44,738 nt of DNA from positions 1-44,738 of the forward strand of contig CADADE010000014.1 of NCBI GenBank assembly GCA_902786615.1, read 5' to 3'. Positions 34,513 through 42,677 of this stretch are shown in pieces; the first letter of the stretch is position 1, and every line of letters begins with the position of its first letter. A program made the translations under genes and the position numbers. The notes under the pieces are model-generated. The model was not told where the DNA came from. It saw nothing but the letters and a program-made list of their open reading frames with translations, and did not search any database. The stretch comes from Oscillospiraceae bacterium. GTDB taxonomy: Bacteria; Bacillota_A; Clostridia; Oscillospirales; Oscillospiraceae.

Positions 34513-37203
34513 TCAGCGCATCACGGCACCGTACTGCTCGCTCAGGGCCTTGAGTACGCGGGCGATGGTTTCCTCAGCATGCTCCACGGTGAGCGTCTGC
34601 TCGTCCGAGCGCATGGTCAGCGAGAAGGCCACGGACTTCATGCCCGGCAGGACGTGACTGCCCGTGTACACGTCGAAGATGGCGCAGTCCTTGAGATACT
34701 CGCCGCCGTTTTCGAGGATGCAGTCGGCAAGCTCGCCCACGGGGATGTCGGCGCGGCAGACGACCGCAATGTCGCGGGTGACGGAGGGGAAGCGGGGCAG
34801 CGGCTTGTAGACCGGCAGCGCGCCCTTGACCTCGTTCAGCGCGTCGAAGCGCAGCTCCGCACAGTAGAACTTCGCATCCACGCCGTAGTTGGCGGCGACC
34901 AGGGGGTGGATTTCACCCAGCACGCCGATCTCCACGCCATCGGCACAGACCTTCGCGCAGCGGCCCGGGTGGTAGGCGGGATTGGTCTTTTCCGCCACGA
35001 AGCGCGGCTTTTTGACTCCCAGCTCCTTCAGGAGCTTTTCGACCCAGCCCTTGAGCGTGAAGAAGTCCATCTTCTCGCCGTAGCCGCCGAGGGAGACGAT
35101 CTTTGGCTCGTCTGCCATGCCGTCGGGGCGCTTGAGGTAGATGCGGCCGATCTCGTACAGGGCGGCTTCCCTGTTGCGGTAGTTGTAGTTGCGGGTCAGG
35201 ATCTCCAGCATGGAGGGAAGGATGGTGGTGCGCATGATGGAGGTGTCCTCGCCCAGGGGGTTCAGGATTTTCAGGCTGTCGCGCAGGGGAGAGTCCGCCG
35301 GCATGCGGATCTTGTCATAGTAGGCGGGGCTGATGAAGGAGTAGGTGATGATCTCGTCGAGACCCATGCTGCGGCAGCACTCGCCGATTTTGCGCTCAAG
35401 CTGCTGCAGCTCCGTATAGCCGCCCGCGGTGGAGATGCCGCCGGAGAAGGCGACGGGGATCTCGTTGTAGCCGTAGAAGCGGGCAACCTCCTCGGCAATG
35501 TCGGAGTAGTGCTCCACATCGGCGCGCCAGGAGGGGACGCAGATGGTGTCGCCCTGGAGGGTGAAGCCGAGGCGCAGCAGAATGTCGCGCATGGTGCCCT
35601 CGTCAATGTCGGTGCCGAGCAGAGCGTTGACCTTTTCCGGCTCAAGCTTCACGGTGGTCTGCTTGAGTTCGTTCGGGCACACGTCGATGACGCCCTCCAC
35701 CACCTCGCCCGCGCCGAGCAGCTCGATCAGCTCGCAGGCGCGCTGTACGGCGGCGTAGGTGTTCTGGGGGTCGAGCCCCTTTTCGTAGCGGGAGGAGGCG
35801 TCGGTGCGCATGCCGAGGGCGGTGGCGGTGCGGCGGATGGAGGTGCCGTTAAAGTTGGCGGACTCAAAGAGCACCATGGCCGTGTCGCCCACGATCTCGG
35901 AATTTGCGCCGCCCATCACGCCCGCCACGCCCACGGGCTTTTCCGTGTCGCAGATGCAGAGCATGGAGGGGGTGAGCCTGCGCTCCGTGCCGTCGAGAGT
36001 CTGGATGCTCTCGCCGTCTTTCGCGCACCGCACATGGATCTCGCCGCCCTTGACGCAGGAGAAGTCAAAGGCGTGCATGGGCTGACCGTACTCGAGCATG
36101 ACGTAGTTCGTGATATCGACGATGTTGTTGATGGGGCGCATGCCGGCGTTGCGGATGCGCTCGCGCATCCAGGCGGGGGAGGGGGCGATCTTCACGTTTT
36201 TGACCATGCGGGCAGTGTAGCGCACGCAGAGGGGGTCTTCGATGAAAACCCTAGTCAGCGCGTTGATGTCGCCCCCGGCTGCGGCCTTGACGACAGGCTC
36301 GTGCAGCTTGAGGGTCTTATTGAAGGTGACGGCGGCCTCGCGCGCAAGGCCGATCATGCACAGGCAGTCGGGGCGGTTCGGGGTGATCTCAAACTCCACC
36401 ACATGGTCGTCCAGACCGAGGAGAGCGCCCATGTCGTCGCCGGGCTTGCAGTCCTCATGCAGGATGAGGATGCCGTCTGCGATGCAGTGGGGAAACTCCC
36501 TCTGCTCGGCGTGCAGATCATCGGGGGTGAGGATGCGCTTTGTCTTGGTGTCGAAGGCCACCAGATCGCCCGCGTGCAGGTTCTGACAGTCGGACACGTA
36601 CGCCGTATCGTCGCTGCCGAGATCGAGCGCGGTATCCCAGAGATTCACACAAACGGGGGCAAGCGTCTTCACCCGGGCCGCGATGACAGCGCCGAAGATC
36701 TTGTCGCCTGGCTTGATGTCCGCGGGGATGGAGGGCTTCGCGGGGTCAATGGGGTGATAGTCGTTCAGAATGGCGGCGGGCTTGATTTCGCCGTAGGGGA
36801 AGTCGTGCACCGTGACGCCCAGCTCCTTGAGGGAGCAGAGCATGCCGTAGGACTCCACGCCTCTCAGCTTGCCCTTGGTGATCTTCGCGCCGCTCGGGAG
36901 CAGGGAATTGTGCAGCGCCGCGGGGACAAGATCGCCCTCGTGCACGTTCCAGGCGCCGGTGCAGATCTGCACGGGCTCGTCCGCGCCCACGTCGATCTGG
37001 GCCACCAGCATATGGTCGGAGTTGGGATGCTTTTCAAGCTTTACGATCCTGCCGACCTTGACGTTTTTGATGTGCTTGCTCAGATCCTCGGTCACCTCGA
37101 CCTTGGAGCCGGAGACGGTCATCGCCTCGGCAAAGCTGCGGTCGTCGTACTCTGACAGCGGCAGATCCACAAACTCATTGAGCCATTTTCTCGAAAGATT
37201 CAT
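34513..37203 (-). CDS. pheT: Phenylalanyl-tRNA synthetase beta subunit with a large insertion
   Basis: An 896-residue beta subunit; family members are usually about 800. The N-terminal domain and EMAP-like tRNA-binding domain (about 40-125, GRIVKLEKHPNSDHM) are normal. At about residues 134-241 there is an extra segment of about 100 residues (around IPADIKPGDKIFGAVIAAR and NLHAGDLVAFDTKTKRI) between GMLCSLKELG and ADGILILHED. Then follow the B3/B4 editing region, the B5 domain and the C-terminal FDX-ACB domain (SLTMRSDEQTLT). It pairs with PheS as an alpha2beta2 enzyme charging tRNA-Phe. It starts 14 bases after pheS. Confidence 0.95.
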   Translation of the reverse strand: MNLSRKWLNEFVDLPLSEYDDRSFAEAMTVSGSKVEVTEDLSKHIKNVKVGRIVKLEKHPNSDHMLVAQIDVGADEPVQICTGAWNVHEGDLVPAALHNSLLPSGAKITKGKLRGVESYGMLCSLKELGVTVHDFPYGEIKPAAILNDYHPIDPAKPSIPADIKPGDKIFGAVIAARVKTLAPVCVNLWDTALDLGSDDTAYVSDCQNLHAGDLVAFDTKTKRILTPDDLHAEQREFPHCIADGILILHEDCKPGDDMGALLGLDDHVVEFEITPNRPDCLCMIGLAREAAVTFNKTLKLHEPVVKAAAGGDINALTRVFIEDPLCVRYTARMVKNVKIAPSPAWMRERIRNAGMRPINNIVDITNYVMLEYGQPMHAFDFSCVKGGEIHVRCAKDGESIQTLDGTERRLTPSMLCICDTEKPVGVAGVMGGANSEIVGDTAMVLFESANFNGTSIRRTATALGMRTDASSRYEKGLDPQNTYAAVQRACELIELLGAGEVVEGVIDVCPNELKQTTVKLEPEKVNALLGTDIDEGTMRDILLRLGFTLQGDTICVPSWRADVEHYSDIAEEVARFYGYNEIPVAFSGGISTAGGYTELQQLERKIGECCRSMGLDEIITYSFISPAYYDKIRMPADSPLRDSLKILNPLGEDTSIMRTTILPSMLEILTRNYNYRNREAALYEIGRIYLKRPDGMADEPKIVSLGGYGEKMDFFTLKGWVEKLLKELGVKKPRFVAEKTNPAYHPGRCAKVCADGVEIGVLGEIHPLVAANYGVDAKFYCAELRFDALNEVKGALPVYKPLPRFPSVTRDIAVVCRADIPVGELADCILENGGEYLKDCAIFDVYTGSHVLPGMKSVAFSLTMRSDEQTLTVEHAEETIARVLKALSEQYGAVMR

Positions 37204-37217
37204 CGTTACGCCCTCCC

Positions 37218-38243
37218 TCAGAACTGCTCCAGGAATCTCACGTCATTCTCGAAGATAAGACGCAGATCCGTGATTTTATATTCGCCCATGGCGAGGCGCT
37301 CGAGGCCCATGCCGAAGGCCCAGCCGGAGTACACATCCGGGTCGATGCCGCAGCCGGCCAGCACCTTGGGGTGCACCATGCCAGCGCCCAGCACCTCGAT
37401 CCAGCCCTCGCCCTTGCAGGTGGGGCAGCCCTTGCCGCCGCATTTGTGGCACTGGATGTCCAGCTCGCAGCTCGGCTCGGTGAAGGGGAAGTGGTGCGGG
37501 CGGAAACGGGTGACAGTGCCCTTGCCGTAAATTTTCTCCACCACGAGATTCAGCGTGGCCTTGAGATCGGCCATGGTGACGCCCTTGTCGATGACCATGC
37601 CCTCGATCTGGTGGAACATGGGGGAGTGGGTGGCGTCCACCTCGTCCTTGCGGTAGACCCGGCCCGGGGCGATCATGCGGATGGGCAGGCTCTTTGTCTC
37701 CATCGCGTGCACCTGCATGGGAGAGGTCTGGGTGCGCAGGAGGATTTTGCCGTCCTCGGTGAAGTAGAAGGTATCCGTCCAGTCGCGGGAGGGGTGCCCC
37801 TCATCGATGTTGAGCTTGGTGAAGTTGTAGTCGGCAAGCTCCACCTCGGGGCCGTCCACGATCTCAAAGCCCATGCCGATGAAGATGTCCTTGATCTGGT
37901 CGAGCACGTTGTACATCGGGTGCTTGTGGCCGACGGGCTGCTCGGCGCCGGGCAGGGTCACGTCGATGGCCTCGGCCTCGAGCTGCTTTTCCAGGATCGC
38001 CTTGCTGAGGATAGTCTTGCGCAGGTCGATGGCCTGCTCGATCTCCTCGCGCAGTTGGTTTGCAAGCTGGCCCATGACGGGGCGCTCCTCCGGGGTGAGC
38101 TTGCCCATCTGGCGCAGGATGGCGGTCAGCTCGCCCTTCTTGCCAAGATATTTGACGCGCAGGGCTTCAATGCTCTCCGGGTTGTCGGATTCATTGATCG
38201 CCTTGATCGAAGCCTCTCTGAGGCTCTGCATGAGTTCTTTCAT
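37218..38243 (-). CDS. pheS: Phenylalanyl-tRNA synthetase alpha subunit
   Basis: A 341-residue class II synthetase catalytic subunit. An N-terminal coiled coil (1-90) precedes the catalytic core with motif 2-like region SPMQVHAME...RVYRKDEVDATHSPMFHQIEG (about 175-215) and motif 3 GWAFGMGLERLAM near the end. A CxxC-x4-CxxC knuckle (Cys265, 268, 273, 276) interrupts the core and may bind zinc; such a knuckle occurs in other clostridial PheS. The ATG at 38243 follows AGGAGAG. Expression is under T-box control. Confidence 0.96.
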   Translation of the reverse strand: MKELMQSLREASIKAINESDNPESIEALRVKYLGKKGELTAILRQMGKLTPEERPVMGQLANQLREEIEQAIDLRKTILSKAILEKQLEAEAIDVTLPGAEQPVGHKHPMYNVLDQIKDIFIGMGFEIVDGPEVELADYNFTKLNIDEGHPSRDWTDTFYFTEDGKILLRTQTSPMQVHAMETKSLPIRMIAPGRVYRKDEVDATHSPMFHQIEGMVIDKGVTMADLKATLNLVVEKIYGKGTVTRFRPHHFPFTEPSCELDIQCHKCGGKGCPTCKGEGWIEVLGAGMVHPKVLAGCGIDPDVYSGWAFGMGLERLAMGEYKITDLRLIFENDVRFLEQF

Positions 38244-38257
38244 AAGCTTCTCTCCTA

Positions 38258-38486
38258 CAAAAAAATAAAAGCCTCCATCCCAAAACAGGGACGAAAGCAG
38301 AACTTCCGCGGTACCACCCACGTTCGGCACAAGGCCGCACTCATGACGCTTAACGCGCATCCCACGCCGGTGATTGGCCGGAGCTCCCGGGCGAACCAAG
38401 CGCCTGTTCTTTCGGGGCTTTCAGCCGACGGCACCCGATCTCTGAGAAAAACAGTCCGCGCTATTTTCCCGTTCTTCGCATTGACA
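38258..38486 (-). promoter_or_regulatory. T-box riboswitch (tRNA-Phe responsive) of pheST
   Basis: On the minus strand the T-box sequence GGGTGGTACCGCGG is centred near 38313. It is followed by a terminator: GCTTTCGTCCC (38288-38298) paired with GGGATGGAGGC (38271-38281) and a T-rich run at 38258-38270. Upstream lie a long Stem I region with an AG-bulge-like CAGAGA and a candidate UUC specifier at 38393-38395. Uncharged tRNA-Phe would bind and prevent termination. The 353-base gap between pheS and the next gene is largely this leader. Confidence 0.9.
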
Positions 38487-38492
38487 GGATTG

Positions 38493-38521
38493 AATTTATC
38501 ACAGTTATACAAATTTTGCAA
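38493..38521 (-). promoter_or_regulatory. Probable promoter of the pheST T-box leader
   Basis: On the minus strand TTGCAA (38516-38521) and TAAATT (38493-38498) are 17 bases apart, placing the start just before Stem I. A TATAAC a few bases upstream is an alternative -10 box. Confidence 0.5.
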
Positions 38522-38596
38522 GAGCTTTTTGAACAGAAAGTATAGTTTCCAAACGCTCCGCATAGCCTTGAACGATCAAAAACTGCGGAGGTCATT

Positions 38597-39166
38597 ATGA
38601 AACGCTGCTTTCTTCTAATCTTGCTTTGCATCACGCTTTTGCTCTCGGCCTGCGGCAAAACCCGGGGCGAGGGGGATTACCGCGCCTTTGCCGAACGCCT
38701 GGACACATTGGAAACGCTCTCCTTCACCGCCCAGGTGCGGGCGGAGTACGAGCATAAGACCGCCCGCTTCACCCTTGCCTACGAGCAGGACGGCGAGGGC
38801 GGGCGTGTCACGGTCATGGCCCCGGAGCTGATTCGCGGGGTGTCGGCCAGTGTGAAGCCCGGCAGCGCCACGCTCGAATACGACAGCGTGGTGCTGGACA
38901 CGGGCTCGCTCGATTCCTTCGGCCTCTCGCCGCTCTCCTCGATCCCGACCATGCTGCGCGCCATGCGGGACGGCCACGTGGACAGCATCGGCGAGGAGGA
39001 CGGCAAGCGGGTGGTGACGCTGACGCCGGATGACGAGCTCAAGTGCAGCGTGTGGTTCAGCAAGACGGATATGCGCCCGCTGCGCGCCGAGCTTGTCACC
39101 GACGGGCGCGTCACAGTCTACGTGGAGATCAGCGACTGGAAAGAGGGCGCTAAGAGCACTTCTTAA
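38597..39166 (+). CDS. Small lipoprotein of unknown function
   Basis: A 189-residue exported lipoprotein. The signal peptide ends in the lipobox LSAC with Cys19. The mature part (TLETLSFTAQVRAEYEHKTARFTLAYEQD and later alternating polar/hydrophobic strands) suggests a beta-rich LolA/LppX-like barrel half, but that is a fold guess only. GGAGG precedes ATG 38597. Its stop overlaps by 4 bases the end of the converging pseudouridine synthase gene. No clear promoter could be assigned. Confidence 0.8.
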   Translation: MKRCFLLILLCITLLLSACGKTRGEGDYRAFAERLDTLETLSFTAQVRAEYEHKTARFTLAYEQDGEGGRVTVMAPELIRGVSASVKPGSATLEYDSVVLDTGSLDSFGLSPLSSIPTMLRAMRDGHVDSIGEEDGKRVVTLTPDDELKCSVWFSKTDMRPLRAELVTDGRVTVYVEISDWKEGAKSTS

Positions 39167-40137
39167 AAGTCCAGCGTCGTCACGCCGAAGTATTTCTCGG
39201 CAAAATCCACCTGCTGCACGCGAAACTCCTTCCCGCGCAGGTATTCGAGAATGCCCGCGTCCGTCGGGAAGTCAAAGCGCAGGCGGTAGGAATAGAGCGC
39301 CTGGCCCTTTTCCTCAAAGCCCTTGTTGAAGCGCTCACTGCCATACTTGCCGTCGCCCAGAAGGGGCCAGCCCGCGTGCGCCATCTGGGCGCGGATCTGG
39401 TGGGTGCGTCCGGTCAAAAGCCTGCACTCCACCAGCGACAGGGGGCCGCGGCTCATAAGCAGGCGGTATTCCGTCACGGCGGTCTTGGCGCCCGGCTCGG
39501 GGCGGTCCTTTACAAAGACCTGGTTTTTTTTCGCGTCCTTGAAGAGAAAATTTTCCAGCCGCCCGGCGGCGGGTCGGGGCTTCCCCTGCACGGCGCAGAG
39601 ATAGTATTTCTCGATCTCCCGGTCGCGGATCTTGTCGTTGAGGATGCGAAGCGCCTCGGCGTTCTTGGCGGCGATGACGATGCCGCCGGTGTTGCGGTCG
39701 ATGCGGTTGCAGAGGGCGGGAGCGAAGGCGTTTTCCTCCTTGGGCCGCCACTCGCCCTTTTGCGCCATGTAGGCCTGGACATTGGCAATAAGCGTGTTAT
39801 AATCCCATACGCCCGCGCTGTGGCACAGGACCCCCGGCTTTTTGTCCAGCAGGAGGATATTTTCATCCTCGTAGACAATGTTCAGCCGGGGCGTGCCCAC
39901 CTTGAGATACGAATTTTCCTCCCGCGGCTTTTCAAAAAACTCGTCGTTGATGTAAAGCTGAATCACGTCGCCAATGCTCAGCCGCGTGTCGCGCTTGGCG
40001 CCCTTGCCGTTGAGCTTGATGCGTTTGAGTCGGATGTATTTTTGAAGCAGAGATTCCGGCAGAAGGGGCACGGCCTTGCCCACAAAGCGGTCCAAACGCT
40101 GCCCCGCGTCGTTGTCCCGGATGGTAAACTCCTTCAT
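39163..40137 (-). CDS. RluA/RluD family 23S rRNA pseudouridine synthase
   Basis: A 324-residue RNA pseudouridine synthase. An N-terminal S4 RNA-binding domain (about 13-65) precedes the catalytic domain with NRIDRNTGG (144-152, catalytic Asp147) and the LTGRTHQIRAQMAHAGWPLLGDGKYG motif. It isomerises specific uridines in 23S rRNA; the exact target is not predictable. The ribosome binding site is weak (AAGGGG, 13 bases upstream). It is divergent from yceD and the two promoters share their -35 region. Confidence 0.92.
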   Translation of the reverse strand: MKEFTIRDNDAGQRLDRFVGKAVPLLPESLLQKYIRLKRIKLNGKGAKRDTRLSIGDVIQLYINDEFFEKPREENSYLKVGTPRLNIVYEDENILLLDKKPGVLCHSAGVWDYNTLIANVQAYMAQKGEWRPKEENAFAPALCNRIDRNTGGIVIAAKNAEALRILNDKIRDREIEKYYLCAVQGKPRPAAGRLENFLFKDAKKNQVFVKDRPEPGAKTAVTEYRLLMSRGPLSLVECRLLTGRTHQIRAQMAHAGWPLLGDGKYGSERFNKGFEEKGQALYSYRLRFDFPTDAGILEYLRGKEFRVQQVDFAEKYFGVTTLDF

Positions 40138-40176
40138 TTGTACAAAAAATCCCCTTTGCGATCCCGATTTTTTTGC

Positions 40177-40205
40177 ATTATACTATAAGAAATTTGTGTT
40201 GACAA
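40177..40205 (-). promoter_or_regulatory. Promoter of the pseudouridine synthase gene
   Basis: On the minus strand TTGTCA (40200-40205) and TATAAT (40177-40182) are 17 bases apart. Its -35 box overlaps the -35 box of the opposite promoter by five bases. Confidence 0.8.
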
Positions 40206-40227
40206 GTCCTCACAAGTAATCTATAAT
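40199..40227 (+). promoter_or_regulatory. Consensus promoter of the yceD-rpmF operon
   Basis: TTGACA (40199-40204) and TATAAT (40222-40227) are 17 bases apart, a full match to the sigma-A consensus. It should be very strong, as expected for a ribosomal protein gene. Confidence 0.9.
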
Positions 40228-40256
40228 ACTAAAGCAACTGTGCGAGGTGCTGGATT

Positions 40257-40748
40257 ATGCGTCTGAATCTGAGCTCGATAATTGAGGTGCCGGGCGGCTC
40301 CGTTCCTTTTGAATGCGAACTGGAGACGGACGGTCTTGATTTTCCCTCCGTGAGGGCCTATGTCGGCAAACCCCACGCAGAAGGGCGCGTCTTCAACGAG
40401 GCGGGCATCCTCCATCTGGAGGGGACGCTCACAGCGGAGATGATCTGCGTCTGCGACCGCTGCGGCGAGGAATTTGAAAGCCTCAAGCAAATGCAGCTGG
40501 ACGCCACCATCGTGGAAGAGAATCCGGAGGATGATCCGTCCCTCTACGTCCTGCAGGGCAACGAGATCGACCTGGACGAGATTCTCTCCACCTGCTTCAT
40601 TTTGGACATGGAAACCAAGTTCCTCTGCAGGGAGGACTGCAAGGGTCTGTGCTCCACATGCGGCAAAAACCTGAACCTCGGCCCCTGCGGGTGCCGGAAA
40701 TCCCTTGATCCAAGATTTGCTGTGCTTGAGCAGCTTTTGGATAAATAA
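40257..40748 (+). CDS. yceD: DUF177 (YceD family) protein
   Basis: A 163-residue member of the DUF177/YceD family, which in most bacteria is encoded just before rpmF and is linked to 23S rRNA or large-subunit accumulation. The CDRCGEEF motif (about 66-73) and the C-terminal CREDCKGLCSTCGKNLN and CGC cysteines are conserved in the family and may bind zinc. GAGGTG precedes ATG 40257. rpmF follows after 53 bases in the same transcript. Confidence 0.92.
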   Translation: MRLNLSSIIEVPGGSVPFECELETDGLDFPSVRAYVGKPHAEGRVFNEAGILHLEGTLTAEMICVCDRCGEEFESLKQMQLDATIVEENPEDDPSLYVLQGNEIDLDEILSTCFILDMETKFLCREDCKGLCSTCGKNLNLGPCGCRKSLDPRFAVLEQLLDK

Positions 40749-40801
40749 GTAATTTGTAATTATGAAGCTGCTCAGAACAGCTGTCAACAGGAGGTGTCAA
40801 C

Positions 40802-40987
40802 ATGGCAGTCCCAAAAGGAAAAGTATCGAGACAGAGACGTGACAAGAGGCGTTCTTTTTGGAAGCTCACCGCTCCCAATGTCGTCAAGTGCCCCAACTGC
40901 GGTGCTTTCTGCATGCCCCATCGTGTCTGCAAGGCTTGCGGTCAGTACAAGGGCCGGACAGTCATCGCTGTTGAAGAGAGCAAGTAA
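40802..40987 (+). CDS. rpmF: Ribosomal protein L32
   Basis: A 61-residue L32 of the large subunit. The basic N-terminus MAVPKGKVSRQRRDKRRS is typical. CPNCG and CKACG form a zinc ribbon, so this is the zinc-binding (C+) form. AGGAGG precedes ATG 40802. A terminator follows, and then the structured element at 41036-41175. Confidence 0.97.
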   Translation: MAVPKGKVSRQRRDKRRSFWKLTAPNVVKCPNCGAFCMPHRVCKACGQYKGRTVIAVEESK

Positions 40988-40994
40988 AGCTGCT

Positions 40995-41028
40995 AAAGGA
41001 GGAAAGGTGTGAAGCCTCTCCTCCTTTT
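40995..41028 (+). terminator. Terminator of yceD-rpmF
   Basis: AAAGGAGGA (40995-41003) pairs with TCCTCCTTT (41019-41027), with further pairing inside, followed by TTGC. Confidence 0.75.
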
Positions 41029-41035
41029 GCTATTC

Positions 41036-41175
41036 CTCGAATGAAAGCAATGCTTTCATTCGAGATTACTCGCGCTTATCGCCCTCCGCTTGCGGGGGAC
41101 GCTCCGCTTGGTCGGCGCGAGGGTTCGTTTTGCTCACCTAAGGCGTTTTTGCCGTGGCAAAGCTACGGCAAAAAC
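41036..41175 (+). repeat. Structured 140-nt intergenic element, copy 2
   Basis: The same architecture as 16799-16939. A 29-nt hairpin (41036-41064) has a perfect 12-bp stem and CAATG loop. The core contains ACTCGCGCTTATCGCC, with CTCGCGC (41069-41075) able to pair with GCGCGAG (41115-41121) around two inner hairpins. A 31-nt hairpin (41145-41175) has a 14-bp stem and AAA loop. The stems share little sequence with copy 1 but keep their length, loops and pairing. It lies between the rpmF terminator and the DUF512 gene, in the same orientation as both. Confidence 0.85.
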
Positions 41176-41204
41176 AATTTTGAATGAACGCGGAGGGTCG
41201 CGCC

Positions 41205-42575
41205 ATGGAAGACAACTATATAAAGTCTGTCGACCCGACGAGTCCTCTCAGCGGGCGCGTCAGCATCGGGGACACCATCGTCTCCATCAACGGAAACGAG
41301 ATCCTCGACGTGCTGGACTATAAATTCTTTGCCTATGACCGGGTTTTGGATGTGACGCTGCAAAGGCCTGACGGCACGCAGTATGCCCTGCATGTCAAAA
41401 AACCGGAGGGCGGCGACCTGGGTCTGGACTTCGGCAGCTATCTCATGGACGCGCCGCGCGCCTGCTCCAATGCCTGCGTCTTCTGCTTTATCGACCAGCT
41501 TCCCCGCGGCATGCGCAAGACCATGTATTTTAAGGATGACGACGCGCGCCTGAGCTTCCTGCTCGGAAACTACATCACCCTCACCAATCTCTCCGCGCGC
41601 GAGGTGGAGCGCATCATCGCCCTGCGCGTCAGCCCCATCAATGTGTCGGTGCACACCATGAACCCGGAGCTGCGCTGCAAAATGCTGCGCAATCCCAGGG
41701 CGGGGGAGAGTATTGAGATCATGCGCCGCTTTGCCGGGGCGGGCATCGTCATGAACTGCCAGATCGTCTGCTGTCCCGGTCTGAACGACGGGGAAGAGCT
41801 GCTGCGCTCCCTGCGGGAGCTGGAAGCGCTCTGGCCCGCGGTGCACAGCGTGTCCATCGTCCCGGTGGGCCTTACGAAGCACCGGAAATACCTCTACCCC
41901 CTCACGCCCTTTACCAGAGAGCACGCGGCGGAGACCCTCGATTTGGTGGAGGGCTTCGCGGAGGAATGCCGTCACAGACACGGCAGCCGCATCTTCTTCT
42001 GCGGGGACGAGCTGTACATCCTCGCGGGGCGGGCGCTGCCGCCGGACGAATACTATGAAGAGTACACACAGCTTGAAAACGGCGTGGGCACCCTCCGTCT
42101 GCTGGAGACGGAGTTCAAAAGCGCCGTGAAGCTCGCGGACGAGCCGGACGGCGTCGACTTTGCCATCGCCGCCGGGGTCTCCGCCGCGCCGTATATTGAA
42201 AAGCTGTTGAACCTTGCGCGGGCGGCCTTTCCCGCGCTCAAGGGCCATGTCTACGCCATTGAGAACGATTTCTTCGGCCACAGCATCAACGTCACGGGCC
42301 TCATCACCGGCGGCGATCTCATCCGGCAGCTCAAGGGGAAAGAGCTTGGAGAGCGCCTGCTTGTTTCCCAGAACATGCTGCGCCGGGCCGAGCTGGATTT
42401 CCTGGACGATGTGAAGCTTGAGGAGGCCGCCGCAGCCCTCGGGGTCCCGATCTACCCGGTGGAGTCGGACGGCTTTGCCCTCTGCGACGCGATGTTCGGC
42501 ATTCTGCCGGAGCTGCATCTCCCCGTGCGGGAAGAAAGCACGGAGAAATTTTATAAATACAATACCAATCCGTAG
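41205..42575 (+). CDS. DUF512 protein: PDZ and radical-SAM-like domains
   Basis: A 456-residue protein. An N-terminal PDZ-like domain (about 10-65, GRVSIGDTIVSINGNEI) precedes a radical-SAM-type C-x3-C-x2-C motif (Cys87, 91, 94) and the DUF512 region (SIVPVGLTKHR, FFCGDELYILAGR, LITGGDLIRQLKGK). The family is common in clostridia and typically sits beside der; its reaction is unknown. GGAGGG precedes ATG 41205. Its last sense codon and TAG stop are contributed by the repeat at 42570-42646. Confidence 0.9.
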   Translation: MEDNYIKSVDPTSPLSGRVSIGDTIVSINGNEILDVLDYKFFAYDRVLDVTLQRPDGTQYALHVKKPEGGDLGLDFGSYLMDAPRACSNACVFCFIDQLPRGMRKTMYFKDDDARLSFLLGNYITLTNLSAREVERIIALRVSPINVSVHTMNPELRCKMLRNPRAGESIEIMRRFAGAGIVMNCQIVCCPGLNDGEELLRSLRELEALWPAVHSVSIVPVGLTKHRKYLYPLTPFTREHAAETLDLVEGFAEECRHRHGSRIFFCGDELYILAGRALPPDEYYEEYTQLENGVGTLRLLETEFKSAVKLADEPDGVDFAIAAGVSAAPYIEKLLNLARAAFPALKGHVYAIENDFFGHSINVTGLITGGDLIRQLKGKELGERLLVSQNMLRRAELDFLDDVKLEEAAAALGVPIYPVESDGFALCDAMFGILPELHLPVREESTEKFYKYNTNP

Positions 42576-42646
42576 GGGCCGCCCTCATCGGCCCGCAATT
42601 TGCGATCCGGTACATTCCGGGTCGATCAGGGGATCGAGAACTACGG
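42570..42646. repeat. Intergenic repeat with terminal inverted repeats, copy B (77 bp)
   Basis: It starts CCGTAGGGG (42570-42578) and ends CTACGG (42641-42646). It shares GCCCTCATCGGCCCGC, then GTCGATC-GGGGATCGA, with copy A at 8376-8462 but has lost pairing in one stem and part of the middle. It overlaps the end of the DUF512 gene and lies upstream of der. Confidence 0.7.
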
Positions 42647-42677
42647 TTGAATTCTGAATTTAGGAGGTAATGAAAAA

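Noticed and set aside
34579..37155. 858-codon open frame on the plus strand opposite pheT
   Set aside because: It is a GC-driven shadow of pheT: no family resemblance, low-complexity Gly/Ala/Asp/His/Val composition, and the opposite strand is a clear PheT.
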